From Cohnella panacarvi Gsoil 349 (GTDB taxonomy: Bacteria; Bacillota; Bacilli; Paenibacillales; Paenibacillaceae), in the NCBI RefSeq assembly GCF_000515335.1, contig NZ_KI911563.1:3890338-3954337 (forward strand): 64,000 nucleotides of DNA, in the 5' to 3' direction. Positions 33,724 to 42,314 of this stretch are shown piece after piece. The notes beneath the pieces are model-generated. The model saw only the letters and a program-made list of their open reading frames with translations. It was not told the origin of the DNA and did not search any database. Every line of letters begins with the position of its first letter. The first letter of the stretch is position 1. Both the position numbers and the translations under genes were made by a program.

Positions 33724-35262
33724 ATGGAGAAATTGAGGGTCGGATTCGAGCAGCGCAGAGGTTTATTCATGACCATCGGCAGCGACAACGGATTTACCCG
33801 GGATTCGGTCAATTGGACGCAGCTTCGAATGCTGAGGCATTGCGAGGTGCCGGGATTGCTTCCGGTAGAGAACGAAGAGCTCGACGGCGTCATTACGTTC
33901 AGGTACGACTTGATTGGTTGCCGAATGCTGGTCGAATCGCTTCGAATCGTCAAATGGACGATGGGCGATTTCATGAACGCGTTATGCCGCCTCGCGGAAG
34001 CGCTCGAGGATTGCAGGCTGTATTTGCTGGACGCGAACCGCATCCTGCTCTCGGACGAATTCATCTTCACGGCAGGAGACGGCCGAGATCTACGATTTAC
34101 GTACTTGCCGATTGCCGCCGGGATGGAGAACGCGGATCGCTTGGAGCGGCTCGTCGTGCGCTGGATGACGCATGTGGAGAACTTGGACGGACAAGCCGTG
34201 CAGCATGTGCTGCGCATCGTTAACGCGCCGGAATTCGCCCCGAGAACGTTACGCGACTTTATACGAGAATATTTATCCTCTTCCTCGACGGACAGACATT
34301 CGGACGCTCAGCGCGAGCCTTCTTTATCCATGATGTCGGCCGAGCCTGGCGAGGATGAGATGGCGGACAAGCCGGATAGAATGAAGCCTGAAGGCGATAA
34401 GCGAATCGGGCTGCCCTGGCGGCTGCTGCAGCCGCCGTCAGGCGATCCGCATGCCTTGTCGGAGCTGTTGGGCGGAGATCGGTTTGCCGGAGAGACGGAC
34501 AAACCCAGACCGGCTAAACCGGCAATGGATCCGCATAGGCGGAGAACGTTGGCGGGAGCCTCAGCCGCCGCAGCCGTAGCCGCGGCGTGGCGTTTCGGTT
34601 ACATGGATCATCCGGGACAGCCCGGGTTGCTGTTAGGGCTCGGGGTTACGGTCATCGCGCTTGCCGGCGTGTTGCTGCTGTGGAATTGGGCGCCGGAGCG
34701 GGTTGCGCAATCCATCGAACAAACGGCGACGCCTGGCCGGAAAGCATATCATCAACCATCGGGCGAGGAGGAAGACGAGTTTTCGGATTCCGGAGCGCGC
34801 AGATTTCAGATTCAAGTGGCGGAGCCAAGATGGCCTGCTCCCGAGCGCCTTGCCGCAGCTCCGCAAGAGCGCGAACAACCCGCGGAGACGACCTGGCTGC
34901 CTGCCGGTCTCGGAGATCGCACGGAAATGCTCGCAATAGTTCCGCGAGAACCCCAAGCAGCCTGTTACTTGCTCTGGGAGACCAAGGGTAACGGCTGCCG
35001 TGTGCCGCTTGGCGAACAATCGGTCGTGATCGGCAGATCCTCGGAGGCGTCCGACCATGTCGACGGGACAAGCGGAATATCCCGCGCTCATGCGGAGGTT
35101 GTGCGAGTGGCCGATCAGTGGAAGGTCAAAGATTTGGGCTCGCGCAACGGCAGCAAGCTGAACGACGTGCCCATGACGCCTTACGAGCTGTATCCGCTGC
35201 AACCTGGAGACAGCTTGACGCTCGCGGCTTCCAGATATCGCTTCGTTCAGGAACACGCCTAA
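33724..35262 (+). CDS. DUF6382-like/FHA domain membrane protein
   Basis: A 512-residue protein. The N-terminal about 190 residues are globular and similar to DUF6382-type N-domains found with FHA proteins. A linker follows (about 190-270), a hydrophobic segment around 300-322, another disordered linker, then a forkhead-associated domain from about 415 to the end: VVIGRSSEASDHV, SRAHAEV, LGSRNGSKLND, the phosphothreonine-binding residues. This links the Tad operon to Ser/Thr phosphorylation signalling. ATG 33724 is chosen over 33718 because GGAGG would directly abut 33718. It ends the operon. Confidence 0.85.
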   Translation: MEKLRVGFEQRRGLFMTIGSDNGFTRDSVNWTQLRMLRHCEVPGLLPVENEELDGVITFRYDLIGCRMLVESLRIVKWTMGDFMNALCRLAEALEDCRLYLLDANRILLSDEFIFTAGDGRDLRFTYLPIAAGMENADRLERLVVRWMTHVENLDGQAVQHVLRIVNAPEFAPRTLRDFIREYLSSSSTDRHSDAQREPSLSMMSAEPGEDEMADKPDRMKPEGDKRIGLPWRLLQPPSGDPHALSELLGGDRFAGETDKPRPAKPAMDPHRRRTLAGASAAAAVAAAWRFGYMDHPGQPGLLLGLGVTVIALAGVLLLWNWAPERVAQSIEQTATPGRKAYHQPSGEEEDEFSDSGARRFQIQVAEPRWPAPERLAAAPQEREQPAETTWLPAGLGDRTEMLAIVPREPQAACYLLWETKGNGCRVPLGEQSVVIGRSSEASDHVDGTSGISRAHAEVVRVADQWKVKDLGSRNGSKLNDVPMTPYELYPLQPGDSLTLAASRYRFVQEHA

Positions 35263-35266
35263 CAAA

Positions 35267-35299
35267 GAAGCCCTAGCGGGTAATATCCCGCAGGGCTTC
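35267..35299. terminator. Bidirectional terminator, Tad operon / SDR gene
   Basis: GAAGCCCTAGCGGG (35267-35280) pairs with CCCGCAGGGCTTC (35287-35299) with one bulge. It overlaps the stop of the convergent SDR gene. T-runs on either side are weak. Confidence 0.6.
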
Positions 35300-36178
35300 A
35301 TCCAACTTCGGAAACGCGAACTCGAATCCGCGGTCTAACGCGACTCTCGGCATCGCCCGCTGTCCCGTAAGGACGAGCGTGCTCATCTCGCCAAGCGCCA
35401 GCTTCAGCAGCCAGCCCGGAACGGGGAACCAGTGAGGGCGCCGGGTGACTTGGCCGAGCGTCCGTCCGAACTCGTCGTTCGATACGGGGTCCGGCGCAAC
35501 CGCATTGACGGGGCCGGATATGCTCTCGTTCTCGAGACAGAACAGGATGAGCGAGATCATGTCTTGAAGGTGAATCCAGGGCAAACCTTGCTCGCCGCTT
35601 CCGATTCTTCCGCCGCCGAAGAGACGGTAAGGCAAGCGTATGAAGCCGAACGCTCCGCCGCTGCGGGAGATCACCAGTCCGATCCGCAGCTTGACCAGTC
35701 GTCTACCCGGAATACGGTCGATCGCGTCTTCCCACGTCACGACCGTCGTTCCGAGAAAATCGGCTGGGATGGCCGGGCAGCTTTCATCGAACACCTTGTC
35801 CCCCGAGTGACCATATAGCGAGATTCCCGAAGCGTTCACGACGACCGGAGGCGGTTCGCTCATTCGGCCGATAATATCCGCGAGCCGATGCGCGGCTTCC
35901 GTTCGCGAGGATACGATGCGCGCTTTGGCTTTGGCCGTCCAACGCTGGTTGATCGATTCGCCGGTCAAGTTGACGACGCCGTCGATGGCGCCAAGCCGAT
36001 CCGGATTCGTCTCCCACTCTGCCCAGGTCATATAACCGGGGTGAGGCATCGTCGTATCGAAGGGCGACTTCTTCGGTTGCCGCCTTGTAACGATCCAAAC
36101 CTCGTCTCCACGGGAAAGGAGCGCTTGCGTCAAAGCGGTCCCAATGTAACCCGTACCCCCGCACACGACTACACGCAT
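35273..36178 (-). CDS. TIGR01777 family SDR epimerase-like protein (YfcH type)
   Basis: A 301-residue extended short-chain dehydrogenase-like protein with the N-terminal NAD(P)-binding motif VVCGGTGYIGTAL. Other conserved segments are VNLTGESINQRWT, VNASGISLYG, IGLVISRSGGAF and PWIHLQDMI. Proteins of this family are of unclear function. ATG 36178 is preferred over an upstream start because GAGGAGGAG lies six bases before it. It is the third gene of a minus-strand run after DUF2621 and the lipoprotein, but separate. Confidence 0.88.
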   Translation of the reverse strand: MRVVVCGGTGYIGTALTQALLSRGDEVWIVTRRQPKKSPFDTTMPHPGYMTWAEWETNPDRLGAIDGVVNLTGESINQRWTAKAKARIVSSRTEAAHRLADIIGRMSEPPPVVVNASGISLYGHSGDKVFDESCPAIPADFLGTTVVTWEDAIDRIPGRRLVKLRIGLVISRSGGAFGFIRLPYRLFGGGRIGSGEQGLPWIHLQDMISLILFCLENESISGPVNAVAPDPVSNDEFGRTLGQVTRRPHWFPVPGWLLKLALGEMSTLVLTGQRAMPRVALDRGFEFAFPKLDEALRDITR

Positions 36179-36195
36179 CGCGCTCCTCCTCACTT

Positions 36196-36621
36196 TTACT
36201 GCTTATCGATCGAATGAATCGTGTATTGCGTGACGGTTTCTCCGTTCACGTCGATCTTATTCTCGGAATAAGTGAACGTAACGAGAGTGCCCGACTCCCA
36301 TTGATCGACTTTCTCCGCAATCTCAGGACCGATCTGGAACGCGACTGTTGAATCTTCTAATTTTACCTCGATAGAATGGCTGTCGATGAGCCCGACATAT
36401 TCGCCTTCTCCCGGATGAGTTTCCGGAGCTGTCGAAGGCTCCGCACTCGACTCTCCGCCTGTTTCGGAGCTCGCCGTCACGGTTGGCGAAGGGGATGGCG
36501 TAACGTTGGCGTTATTGGAAGGGTTGGCATTTCCGTCGTTGTTGCTGCACGCGGCAGTGATCAGCATTAGCGCTAGAACCGCGGAGCTTAAAGCAAGCGT
36601 CGTACTTCTTTTCTTGTTCAT
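36196..36621 (-). CDS. Small secreted lipoprotein
   Basis: A 141-residue predicted lipoprotein. The signal peptide ends in LITAAC, with Cys25 as the lipidated residue. A low-complexity Asn/Ser/Pro/Thr/Glu linker (about 27-70) leads to a compact domain of about 70 residues (EYVGLIDSHSIEVKLEDSTV..VTFTYSENKIDVNGETVTQY), probably a small beta-barrel of the kind seen in several Paenibacillus lipoproteins. Function unknown. AGGAGGTG is nine bases before ATG 36621. The gap to the SDR gene is 17 bp, so they are likely co-transcribed. Confidence 0.85.
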   Translation of the reverse strand: MNKKRSTTLALSSAVLALMLITAACSNNDGNANPSNNANVTPSPSPTVTASSETGGESSAEPSTAPETHPGEGEYVGLIDSHSIEVKLEDSTVAFQIGPEIAEKVDQWESGTLVTFTYSENKIDVNGETVTQYTIHSIDKQ

Positions 36622-36702
36622 GTTGTAAAGCACCTCCTACGAGGTTAGACGAATATCGCGCGCAAAGGTTTCGTTTTTCACGCGATCGTCTTCGATTCTC
36701 CA

Positions 36703-37140
36703 TTAACCGAGCAAGTGCCGGTAGGCGGAATAGTCGATCTGATTTTTCTCCAGGAAATCCTTTAAGCTGCGGTGGTCGCGCTTCGGAGTCGCCAGAATGT
36801 AGCCTTCGATGCAGTGCTCGTTCGTTACGCGTTCGGCTCCGCTCTCGACGGCGAGCTGGCCGATTCTTGCGGCGATCGAGTGTTTCGCGATATCGCGGAA
36901 AGGACCGGGCACCGGGGAAACGAGCTTGTCGAGCATCGCCTTGGACTCGTCCGTCCACAGCGGACGGCTGCGTTCGACCCAATAGTTTTGCCAATCCAGC
37001 TTGGACTTGCCGTCGCGTTGCGGCATCACCTTCAGAAACTTGCGGAACATGAAGTATCCGCCGATCGTCATGAAGCCGATCAGCACGAAAGTCCAAAACC
37101 AGATGAAATAGATGAACCAAGTTGGAGATCCAGACATCAT
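36703..37140 (-). CDS. DUF2621 family membrane protein (YneK-like)
   Basis: A 145-residue protein with one N-terminal membrane helix (about 8-32, WFIYFIWFWTFVLIGFMTIG) and a soluble domain of about 110 residues (LDWQNYWVERSRPLWTDESK, PGPFRDIAKHSIAARIG, ILATPKRDHRSLKDFL). This matches the sporulating-Firmicute family DUF2621, whose role is unknown. GAGGTG is before ATG 37140; ATG 37137 is equally possible. Confidence 0.85.
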   Translation of the reverse strand: MMSGSPTWFIYFIWFWTFVLIGFMTIGGYFMFRKFLKVMPQRDGKSKLDWQNYWVERSRPLWTDESKAMLDKLVSPVPGPFRDIAKHSIAARIGQLAVESGAERVTNEHCIEGYILATPKRDHRSLKDFLEKNQIDYSAYRHLLG

Positions 37141-37195
37141 TATCACCTCATTCCGAAATTATAGCTCATTTCTAGATTTATTTCGACGTTCGCGC

Positions 37196-37241
37196 TACAA
37201 TAAAGGGTGATTGCTTGGACAGGCCCCGCGGGCCCGCGGGG
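37196..37241 (+). promoter_or_regulatory. nfo -10 box and GC-rich palindrome in leader
   Basis: TACAAT (37196-37201) is a likely -10; the -35 is weak. An 18-bp perfect palindrome, CCCCGCGGGCCCGCGGGG (37224-37241), lies in the leader, 33 bp before the start codon of endonuclease IV. It could fold in the RNA or be a protein-binding site. Confidence 0.5.
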
Positions 37242-37274
37242 TACGGATCGGTAGACGAGAGGAGCATATTGGCG

Positions 37275-38411
37275 ATGGTTAAGATCGGCTCGCACGTTTC
37301 TTTTTCGGACAAAGGGCTGCTGAATGCGGCGAATGAAGCGGAATCGTACGGTTCCGGAACGTTTATGATTTATACGGGCGCGCCCCAGAATACGCGGAGG
37401 AAGCCGATCGAGGACTTGTACATCCCGGAAGGCATCCAGGCGATGGCCGCCAGCGGGATAAGCGTCAAGGACATCGTCGTCCACGCGCCGTACATTATTA
37501 ATCTAGGTTCCTATAAGGAAGATACGTTTAAACTCGCCGTGAGCTTCCTGCAAGAGGAAGTGCGGAGGACGCACCGGATCGGCGTGAACAATATCGTGCT
37601 GCATCCGGGGGCATATACCGAGAAAGATCCGGAATACGGCATCGCGCGCATCGCCGAAGGTTTGAACGAAGTGCTCGAAGGGACGAAGGAAACCGACGTT
37701 AACATCGCGCTCGAGACGATGGCCGGCAAAGGAACGGAAATCGGGCGCACTTTCGAGGAGCTTGCGCAAATTATCGAGAAAGTGAACGATAACAGCCGTC
37801 TGACCGTGTGTTTGGATACTTGCCACATTCACGACGCGGGCTATGACGTCGTCGGGGATGTCGACGGCGTGCTTCGTAGATTCGACGAAGTCATCGGCCT
37901 TGATCGCATCGCCGTCGTTCACGTCAACGACAGCAAAAATCCGCAAGGAGCCGCCAAAGACCGCCATGCTCCGATCGGCTCGGGCTGGATTGGCTATCAA
38001 GGGATTGCAGGCGTCGTCGGTCATGAATGGTTGAAGGACAAACCGTTTATTTTGGAAACGCCATGGATCGGCAAAACCGATGCGACCGAGCGTCCGATGT
38101 ACGAAGCGGAAATCGCGATGCTGCGCGGCGAAACGTCCAAACGGTTCGGCGGCGAATTTTTGGAGGACGTCGAGCGTCTGCACTTTTATTTCGATAAAGA
38201 AGACATCCATCACCGCGATTACGTGCTGCAGACGTGGGAGTTGCTCAAATCGGACGCCAAAGCCAGGAAGGCCGATCCGCGCGAGCCGATGGAGCGTCTG
38301 TACGATATCATCGTCGAGCAGCGCCTGCTGTCCGGCGAGTTGAGCGAGGAAGCGCTCAACCAGCGGCTGCTGGGATGGCTTGCAGGGAAGGAATGGCTGA
38401 AGTCGCTGTAA
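37275..38411 (+). CDS. nfo: Endonuclease IV with C-terminal extension
   Basis: DNA repair enzyme that nicks at abasic sites; cytoplasmic. Nine metal-ligand residues of the E. coli enzyme appear at almost the same positions: His70, His110, Glu147, Asp181, His184, His216, Asp229, His231, Glu261. LDTCHIHDAGY and DRHAPIGSGWIG are family signatures. The catalytic part ends near residue 287; about 90 residues (FLEDVERLHFYFDKEDIHHR, LWGWLAG-like end) extend beyond the typical ~285 length. ATG 37275 follows GAGAGGAG by 10 bases; TTG 37269 is possible. It is followed by purU after 32 bp, likely one transcript. Confidence 0.92.
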   Translation: MVKIGSHVSFSDKGLLNAANEAESYGSGTFMIYTGAPQNTRRKPIEDLYIPEGIQAMAASGISVKDIVVHAPYIINLGSYKEDTFKLAVSFLQEEVRRTHRIGVNNIVLHPGAYTEKDPEYGIARIAEGLNEVLEGTKETDVNIALETMAGKGTEIGRTFEELAQIIEKVNDNSRLTVCLDTCHIHDAGYDVVGDVDGVLRRFDEVIGLDRIAVVHVNDSKNPQGAAKDRHAPIGSGWIGYQGIAGVVGHEWLKDKPFILETPWIGKTDATERPMYEAEIAMLRGETSKRFGGEFLEDVERLHFYFDKEDIHHRDYVLQTWELLKSDAKARKADPREPMERLYDIIVEQRLLSGELSEEALNQRLLGWLAGKEWLKSL

Positions 38412-38443
38412 CTTCGGCCGATTGCAGAGAGGAAGCGAAGCAG

Positions 38444-39349
38444 ATGAGTCAACAATCGATCTATCAACCGCAAGACGCCAAGCGGCGAGAGGACAAGAGC
38501 AACCGGGCGCGCATGCTGATTTCATGCCCGGACCGCGCGGGGATCGTTGCGGCCGTATCGCAATTTCTATACGAGCAAGGCGCGAATATCGTGCAATCCG
38601 ACCAATATACGATGGATCCGGAGGGCGGCATGTTCTTCATGCGGATCGAGTTCGATCTGCAGGATCTGGAAGTGCGCTTAGCGTCGCTTCAAGAGGACTT
38701 CACCCGCGTGGCGGACCGTTTCGAGATGCGCTGGAGCATTTTCCGCGCGGCGCGCCGCAAGCGGGTAGCGATCTTCGTATCCAAGGAGGATCATGCTCTT
38801 CTCGAACTGCTATGGCAATGGCAAGCAGGCGACTTGGACGCGGAGATCAGCATGGTCGTCAGCAACCACGAGGACATGAGAGCGCTTGTCGAATCGTTCG
38901 GAATTCCGTATCACTACATACCGGTTACGCCCGATACGAAGCCGGAAGCGGAGCGCCGGCAGCGCGATCTCACGGTCGGCAAAGTCGATCTCATCGTGCT
39001 AGCTCGTTATATGCAGATCATTCCGCCGAAGTTTATCGAGCAGTTCCACAACCGCATCATCAACATCCACCATTCGTTCTTGCCAGCGTTCGTGGGCGGC
39101 AAGCCGTATCAACAAGCGTACGACCGCGGCGTTAAGCTGATCGGAGCAACGGCCCACTACGTGACCGAGGAGCTGGACGGCGGACCGATTATCGAGCAGG
39201 ACATTCAACGCGTCAGCCACCGCGATAACGTCAACGAGCTGAAGCGCATCGGACGCCACATCGAGCGGATCGTGCTCGCCCGCGCGGTGAAGTGGCACAT
39301 CGAAGACCGACTGCTCGTGTTCCAGAACAAGACGGTTGCCTTCGTATAG
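38444..39349 (+). CDS. purU: Formyltetrahydrofolate deformylase
   Basis: PurU hydrolyses 10-formyl-THF to formate and THF, balancing one-carbon units in the cytoplasm. The 301-residue protein has an ACT domain (about 21-100, ISCPDRAGIVAAVSQFLYEQ) and a formyltransferase-fold C-terminal domain. The catalytic triad is Asn207 and His209 in NIHHSFLP and Asp245 in ELDGGPI. Start ATG 38444 lies 11 bases after GAGG; an upstream frame extends into nfo but has no ribosome site. It is the second gene after nfo. Confidence 0.93.
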   Translation: MSQQSIYQPQDAKRREDKSNRARMLISCPDRAGIVAAVSQFLYEQGANIVQSDQYTMDPEGGMFFMRIEFDLQDLEVRLASLQEDFTRVADRFEMRWSIFRAARRKRVAIFVSKEDHALLELLWQWQAGDLDAEISMVVSNHEDMRALVESFGIPYHYIPVTPDTKPEAERRQRDLTVGKVDLIVLARYMQIIPPKFIEQFHNRIINIHHSFLPAFVGGKPYQQAYDRGVKLIGATAHYVTEELDGGPIIEQDIQRVSHRDNVNELKRIGRHIERIVLARAVKWHIEDRLLVFQNKTVAFV

Positions 39350-39487
39350 AAGGCTTCGAACTTGTACATACATTTATAGCAATCCGATGGGGACCATGGT
39401 ACAATAGGCAAAATAGTTTTATCTGTACGATTATGGACGTTATGTCCGGGAACGTACGTGAATAGACATGAGGAGGGTTTTACCGTA

Positions 39488-41500
39488 ATGACAGCAAGTA
39501 CGAAAACGATTGATCAATTATCCGTTACGACGATCCGCACGCTAGCGATCGATGCGATCGAGAAAGCCAAATCCGGACATCCGGGCATGCCGATGGGCGC
39601 AGCTCCGATGGGTTACCAATTGTTCGCCAAGTCGATGAAACATAATCCGTCCGAACCTACTTGGATCGACCGCGACCGTTTCGTTCTCTCTGCGGGCCAC
39701 GGTTCCATGCTGCTGTATTCCTTGCTCCACCTGAGCGGCTACGACCTGCCGATGGATGAATTGAAAAACTTCCGTCAATGGGGTTCCTTAACGCCAGGAC
39801 ATCCGGAATTCGGCCACACGGCCGGCGTTGACGCGACGACAGGTCCTCTCGGCCAAGGCATCGCGATGGCGGTCGGCATGGCGATTGCGGAAGCGCAGCT
39901 TGGCGCGACTTATAATCGCGAAGGCTTCGACATTATCAATCACTATACGTACTCGATCTGCGGCGACGGCGACCTGATGGAAGGCGTATCCCACGAGGCG
40001 GCTTCGATGGCGGGCCACATGAAGCTCGGCAAGCTGATCGTGCTGTACGATTCGAACGATATTTCCCTCGACGGAGAACTTAGCCTCTCGATGTCCGAGC
40101 TTGCGGGCAAGCGCTTCGAAGCTTACGGCTGGCAAGTGCTGCGCGTAGAAGACGGCAACGACTTGGACGCGTTGGCGAGAGCGGTCGCGGAGGCGCAAGC
40201 TGAGAAGAGCAAACCGACGCTGATCGAAGTGAAAACGGTCATCGGCTACGGTTCCCCGAACAAAGGCGGCAAAGGCGGCCATGCAGGTCCTCACGGTTCC
40301 CCGCTCGGCGCCGACGAGTCCCAATTGACCAAAGCGTTCTATGAATGGCCGCATGAAGAATTCCACGTGCCTGAAGAGGTTCGCGCTCACTTCGCGGAAG
40401 TGAAGAAAGCAGGCGAGCATGCGCACGCGGCTTGGAAAGCCCAATTCGCGAAATATAAATCCGCCCACCCGGCATTGGCTGCTCAATTCGAAGCGGCTGT
40501 CGCAGGCGAATTGCCTAGCGGTTGGGATGCGGATCTTCCGAAGTACACGACGGAAGACAAACCGCTCTCCACGCGCGTTGCTTCCGGTAACGCATTGAAC
40601 GGACTTGCTAAGAACATCCCGCAGCTCGTTGGCGGTTCCGCCGACCTCGAAAGCTCGACGATGACGCACCTCAAAGGCTTGCCGGTCTACAAACCAGGCA
40701 ACTACGACGGCCGCAACATCTACTTCGGCGTTCGCGAGTTCGGCATGGCGGCAGCCATGAACGGCATTATGCTGCACGGCGGCTTGAAAGTATACGGCGG
40801 TACGTTCTTCGTGTTCACCGACTACCTGCGTCCGGCTGTACGTTTGTCGGCGATCCAGAACCTGCCTGTTACTTACGTCTTGACGCATGACTCTATCGCG
40901 GTCGGCGAAGACGGCCCTACGCACGAACCGATCGAGCAGCTCGCTTCGATCCGCATCATCCCTAACCTGACGGTTATCCGTCCGGCCGACGGCAACGAAA
41001 CGTCCGCGGCATGGGCTTACGCGATGCAAAACCAAGGCAAACCGGTCGCGCTTGTCCTAACGCGCCAAAACTTGCCGATTCTCGAAGGCACGGCTAACGC
41101 ACGCGAGACACTTTCCAAAGGCGCTTACGTCGTATCCGAAGCCGCGAACGGCAAACCGCAAGGCATCTTGATCGCAACGGGCTCCGAAGTTCAGCTTGCG
41201 GTCGCTTCCCAAAAAGCGCTTGCCGAGCAAGGCGTACACGTTCGCGTTGTCAGCATGCCAAGCATGGATCTGTTCGATGCTCAAGACGCGGCATACAAAG
41301 AAAGCGTTCTGCCTAAGAGCGTTAAAGCTCGCCTTGCGATCGAGATGGCTCATCCGTTCGGTTGGGATCGTTTCGTCGGCGACGGCGGCGCGGTTCTCGG
41401 CATCAGCACTTTCGGCGCATCCGCACCGGGCGATCGCGTAATCAAAGAATACGGCTTCACGGTGGAGAACGTCGTGGCGCAATTCAATAAATTGCTGTAG
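39488..41500 (+). CDS. tkt: Transketolase
   Basis: A 670-residue thiamine-diphosphate enzyme of the pentose phosphate pathway. Diagnostic segments: [52 protein letters not shown] (TPP and Mg binding), [16 protein letters not shown], and in the pyrimidine domain [15 protein letters not shown], with the catalytic Glu. C-terminal domain [12 protein letters not shown] is present. AGGAGGG lies 11 bases before ATG 39488; the upstream in-frame start at 39458 is unsupported. Codon use is biased to highly expressed codons. It is followed 26 bp later by ppnP. Confidence 0.96.
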   Translation: MTASTKTIDQLSVTTIRTLAIDAIEKAKSGHPGMPMGAAPMGYQLFAKSMKHNPSEPTWIDRDRFVLSAGHGSMLLYSLLHLSGYDLPMDELKNFRQWGSLTPGHPEFGHTAGVDATTGPLGQGIAMAVGMAIAEAQLGATYNREGFDIINHYTYSICGDGDLMEGVSHEAASMAGHMKLGKLIVLYDSNDISLDGELSLSMSELAGKRFEAYGWQVLRVEDGNDLDALARAVAEAQAEKSKPTLIEVKTVIGYGSPNKGGKGGHAGPHGSPLGADESQLTKAFYEWPHEEFHVPEEVRAHFAEVKKAGEHAHAAWKAQFAKYKSAHPALAAQFEAAVAGELPSGWDADLPKYTTEDKPLSTRVASGNALNGLAKNIPQLVGGSADLESSTMTHLKGLPVYKPGNYDGRNIYFGVREFGMAAAMNGIMLHGGLKVYGGTFFVFTDYLRPAVRLSAIQNLPVTYVLTHDSIAVGEDGPTHEPIEQLASIRIIPNLTVIRPADGNETSAAWAYAMQNQGKPVALVLTRQNLPILEGTANARETLSKGAYVVSEAANGKPQGILIATGSEVQLAVASQKALAEQGVHVRVVSMPSMDLFDAQDAAYKESVLPKSVKARLAIEMAHPFGWDRFVGDGGAVLGISTFGASAPGDRVIKEYGFTVENVVAQFNKLL

Positions 41501-41526
41501 TACGCATAAGGGAGCTGGAGAGAGCC

Positions 41527-41841
41527 ATGTCGCAATACAACAACGTATCCGTAGTTAAAAAAGCGAACGTATATTTCGATGGCAAAGTTACGAGCCGCAC
41601 CGTCGTATTCGATGACGGATCGAAAGTAACGCTCGGCGTTATGCTGCCGGGCGAATACGAATTCGGCACCTCGCAGAAGGAAGTCATGGACATTCAGTCC
41701 GGAGAGCTTTCCATATTGCTCCCAGGCAACGCCGAGTGGCTTGAGATCACGAATCCGCAAGCTTTCGAAGTTCCGGCTAACGCCAGCTTCAAGCTGAAGG
41801 TCAGAACGGTAACCGACTATATTTGCTCGTATTTGGATTAA
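41527..41841 (+). CDS. ppnP: Pyrimidine/purine nucleoside phosphorylase PpnP
   Basis: A 104-residue cupin (DUF1255/YaiE family) that phosphorolyses several nucleosides. The cupin strands are seen in VYFDGKVTSRTVVFDDGSKV, TLGVMLPGEYEFGTSQKEVM and IQSGELSILLPG; the C-terminal FEVPANASFKLKV completes it. The length equals that of the family. It is the last gene of the tkt transcript, with a strong terminator after. Context is fitting, as it yields pentose 1-phosphate, which feeds transketolase. Confidence 0.93.
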   Translation: MSQYNNVSVVKKANVYFDGKVTSRTVVFDDGSKVTLGVMLPGEYEFGTSQKEVMDIQSGELSILLPGNAEWLEITNPQAFEVPANASFKLKVRTVTDYICSYLD

Positions 41842-41863
41842 TTCCGAATGCGGTAAAGCCGCT

Positions 41864-41890
41864 AAGGCTCCCTGACGGGAGCCTTTTTTT
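41864..41890 (+). terminator. Terminator of tkt-ppnP
   Basis: AAGGCTCCC, loop TGAC, GGGAGCCTT, then T-run. Confidence 0.9.
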
Positions 41891-41929
41891 GGTCGTTATA
41901 CTCTATATCGCTGCAGGGCAAGTGCCGCT

Positions 41930-42180
41930 AATTCGTTAAATGCGTCACCTGAGCAAGCAGCGTCTGGCTTGCGACTGCGCAGAGTACAGTTAGTTATTTC
42001 GGAATCGCTTATACCAGCCATATACTGCACCGAATACATCTAACGTACTCAAAAACCGCCGAAATCTCGCTATACGCCAAACTAACTGTACTTCGTGCCG
42101 TTGGTCGAATCAGCGGCAACCGATTCGCTGGAATATCGGTATTCCGTGCAGTTGTCCGCTCTAAGTCCGATATGAAACTA
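41930..42180. repeat. Intergenic region with TGCAGTT/TACAGTTA-like motifs
   Basis: No gene lies between 41842 and 42314. AGTACAGTTAGTTATTTC (about 41985-42002), ACTGCACCGAATAC (near 42030), AACTAACTGTACTTCG (near 42085) and GGTATTCCGTGCAGTTG (near 42140) are variants of the motif seen at 5911-6130. Segments alternate in orientation. Confidence 0.45.
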
Positions 42181-42200
42181 CGACACGATTAGTCACCGCT

Positions 42201-42230
42201 AAGGCTCCCGTTCGGGGAACCTTGCTTTTC
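42201..42230 (+). terminator. Imperfect terminator-like hairpin
   Basis: AAGGCTCCC pairs imperfectly with GGGGAACCTT, then GCTTTTC. CCGCTAAGGCTCCC also occurs in the terminator at 41864-41890, so this is probably a decayed duplicate. Confidence 0.45.
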
Positions 42231-42243
42231 TTTGCTCCGCATC

Positions 42244-42272
42244 TTGCGAGAAGACCAAAGATCGATTATAAT
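42244..42272 (+). promoter_or_regulatory. Promoter of the lacI-GH13-maltodextrin operon
   Basis: -35 TTGCGA (42244-42249), 17-bp spacer, -10 TATAAT (42267-42272). The operator at 42279-42292 begins six bases after the -10. Confidence 0.75.
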
Positions 42273-42278
42273 CATTTA

Positions 42279-42292
42279 TGCAACCGGTTGCA
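42279..42292 (+). promoter_or_regulatory. LacI-family operator
   Basis: TGCAACCGGTTGCA is a 14-bp perfect palindrome with the central CG typical of LacI/MalR operators. It overlaps the transcription start region, so the LacI-type regulator encoded just downstream probably represses its own operon. Confidence 0.75.
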
Positions 42293-42314
42293 TTGAGTGA
42301 AGGGGGAAGTGTCG

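Noticed and set aside
39788..41035. A 415-codon minus-strand frame opposite transketolase
   Set aside because: Antisense to a highly expressed gene with biased codons; no start signals.
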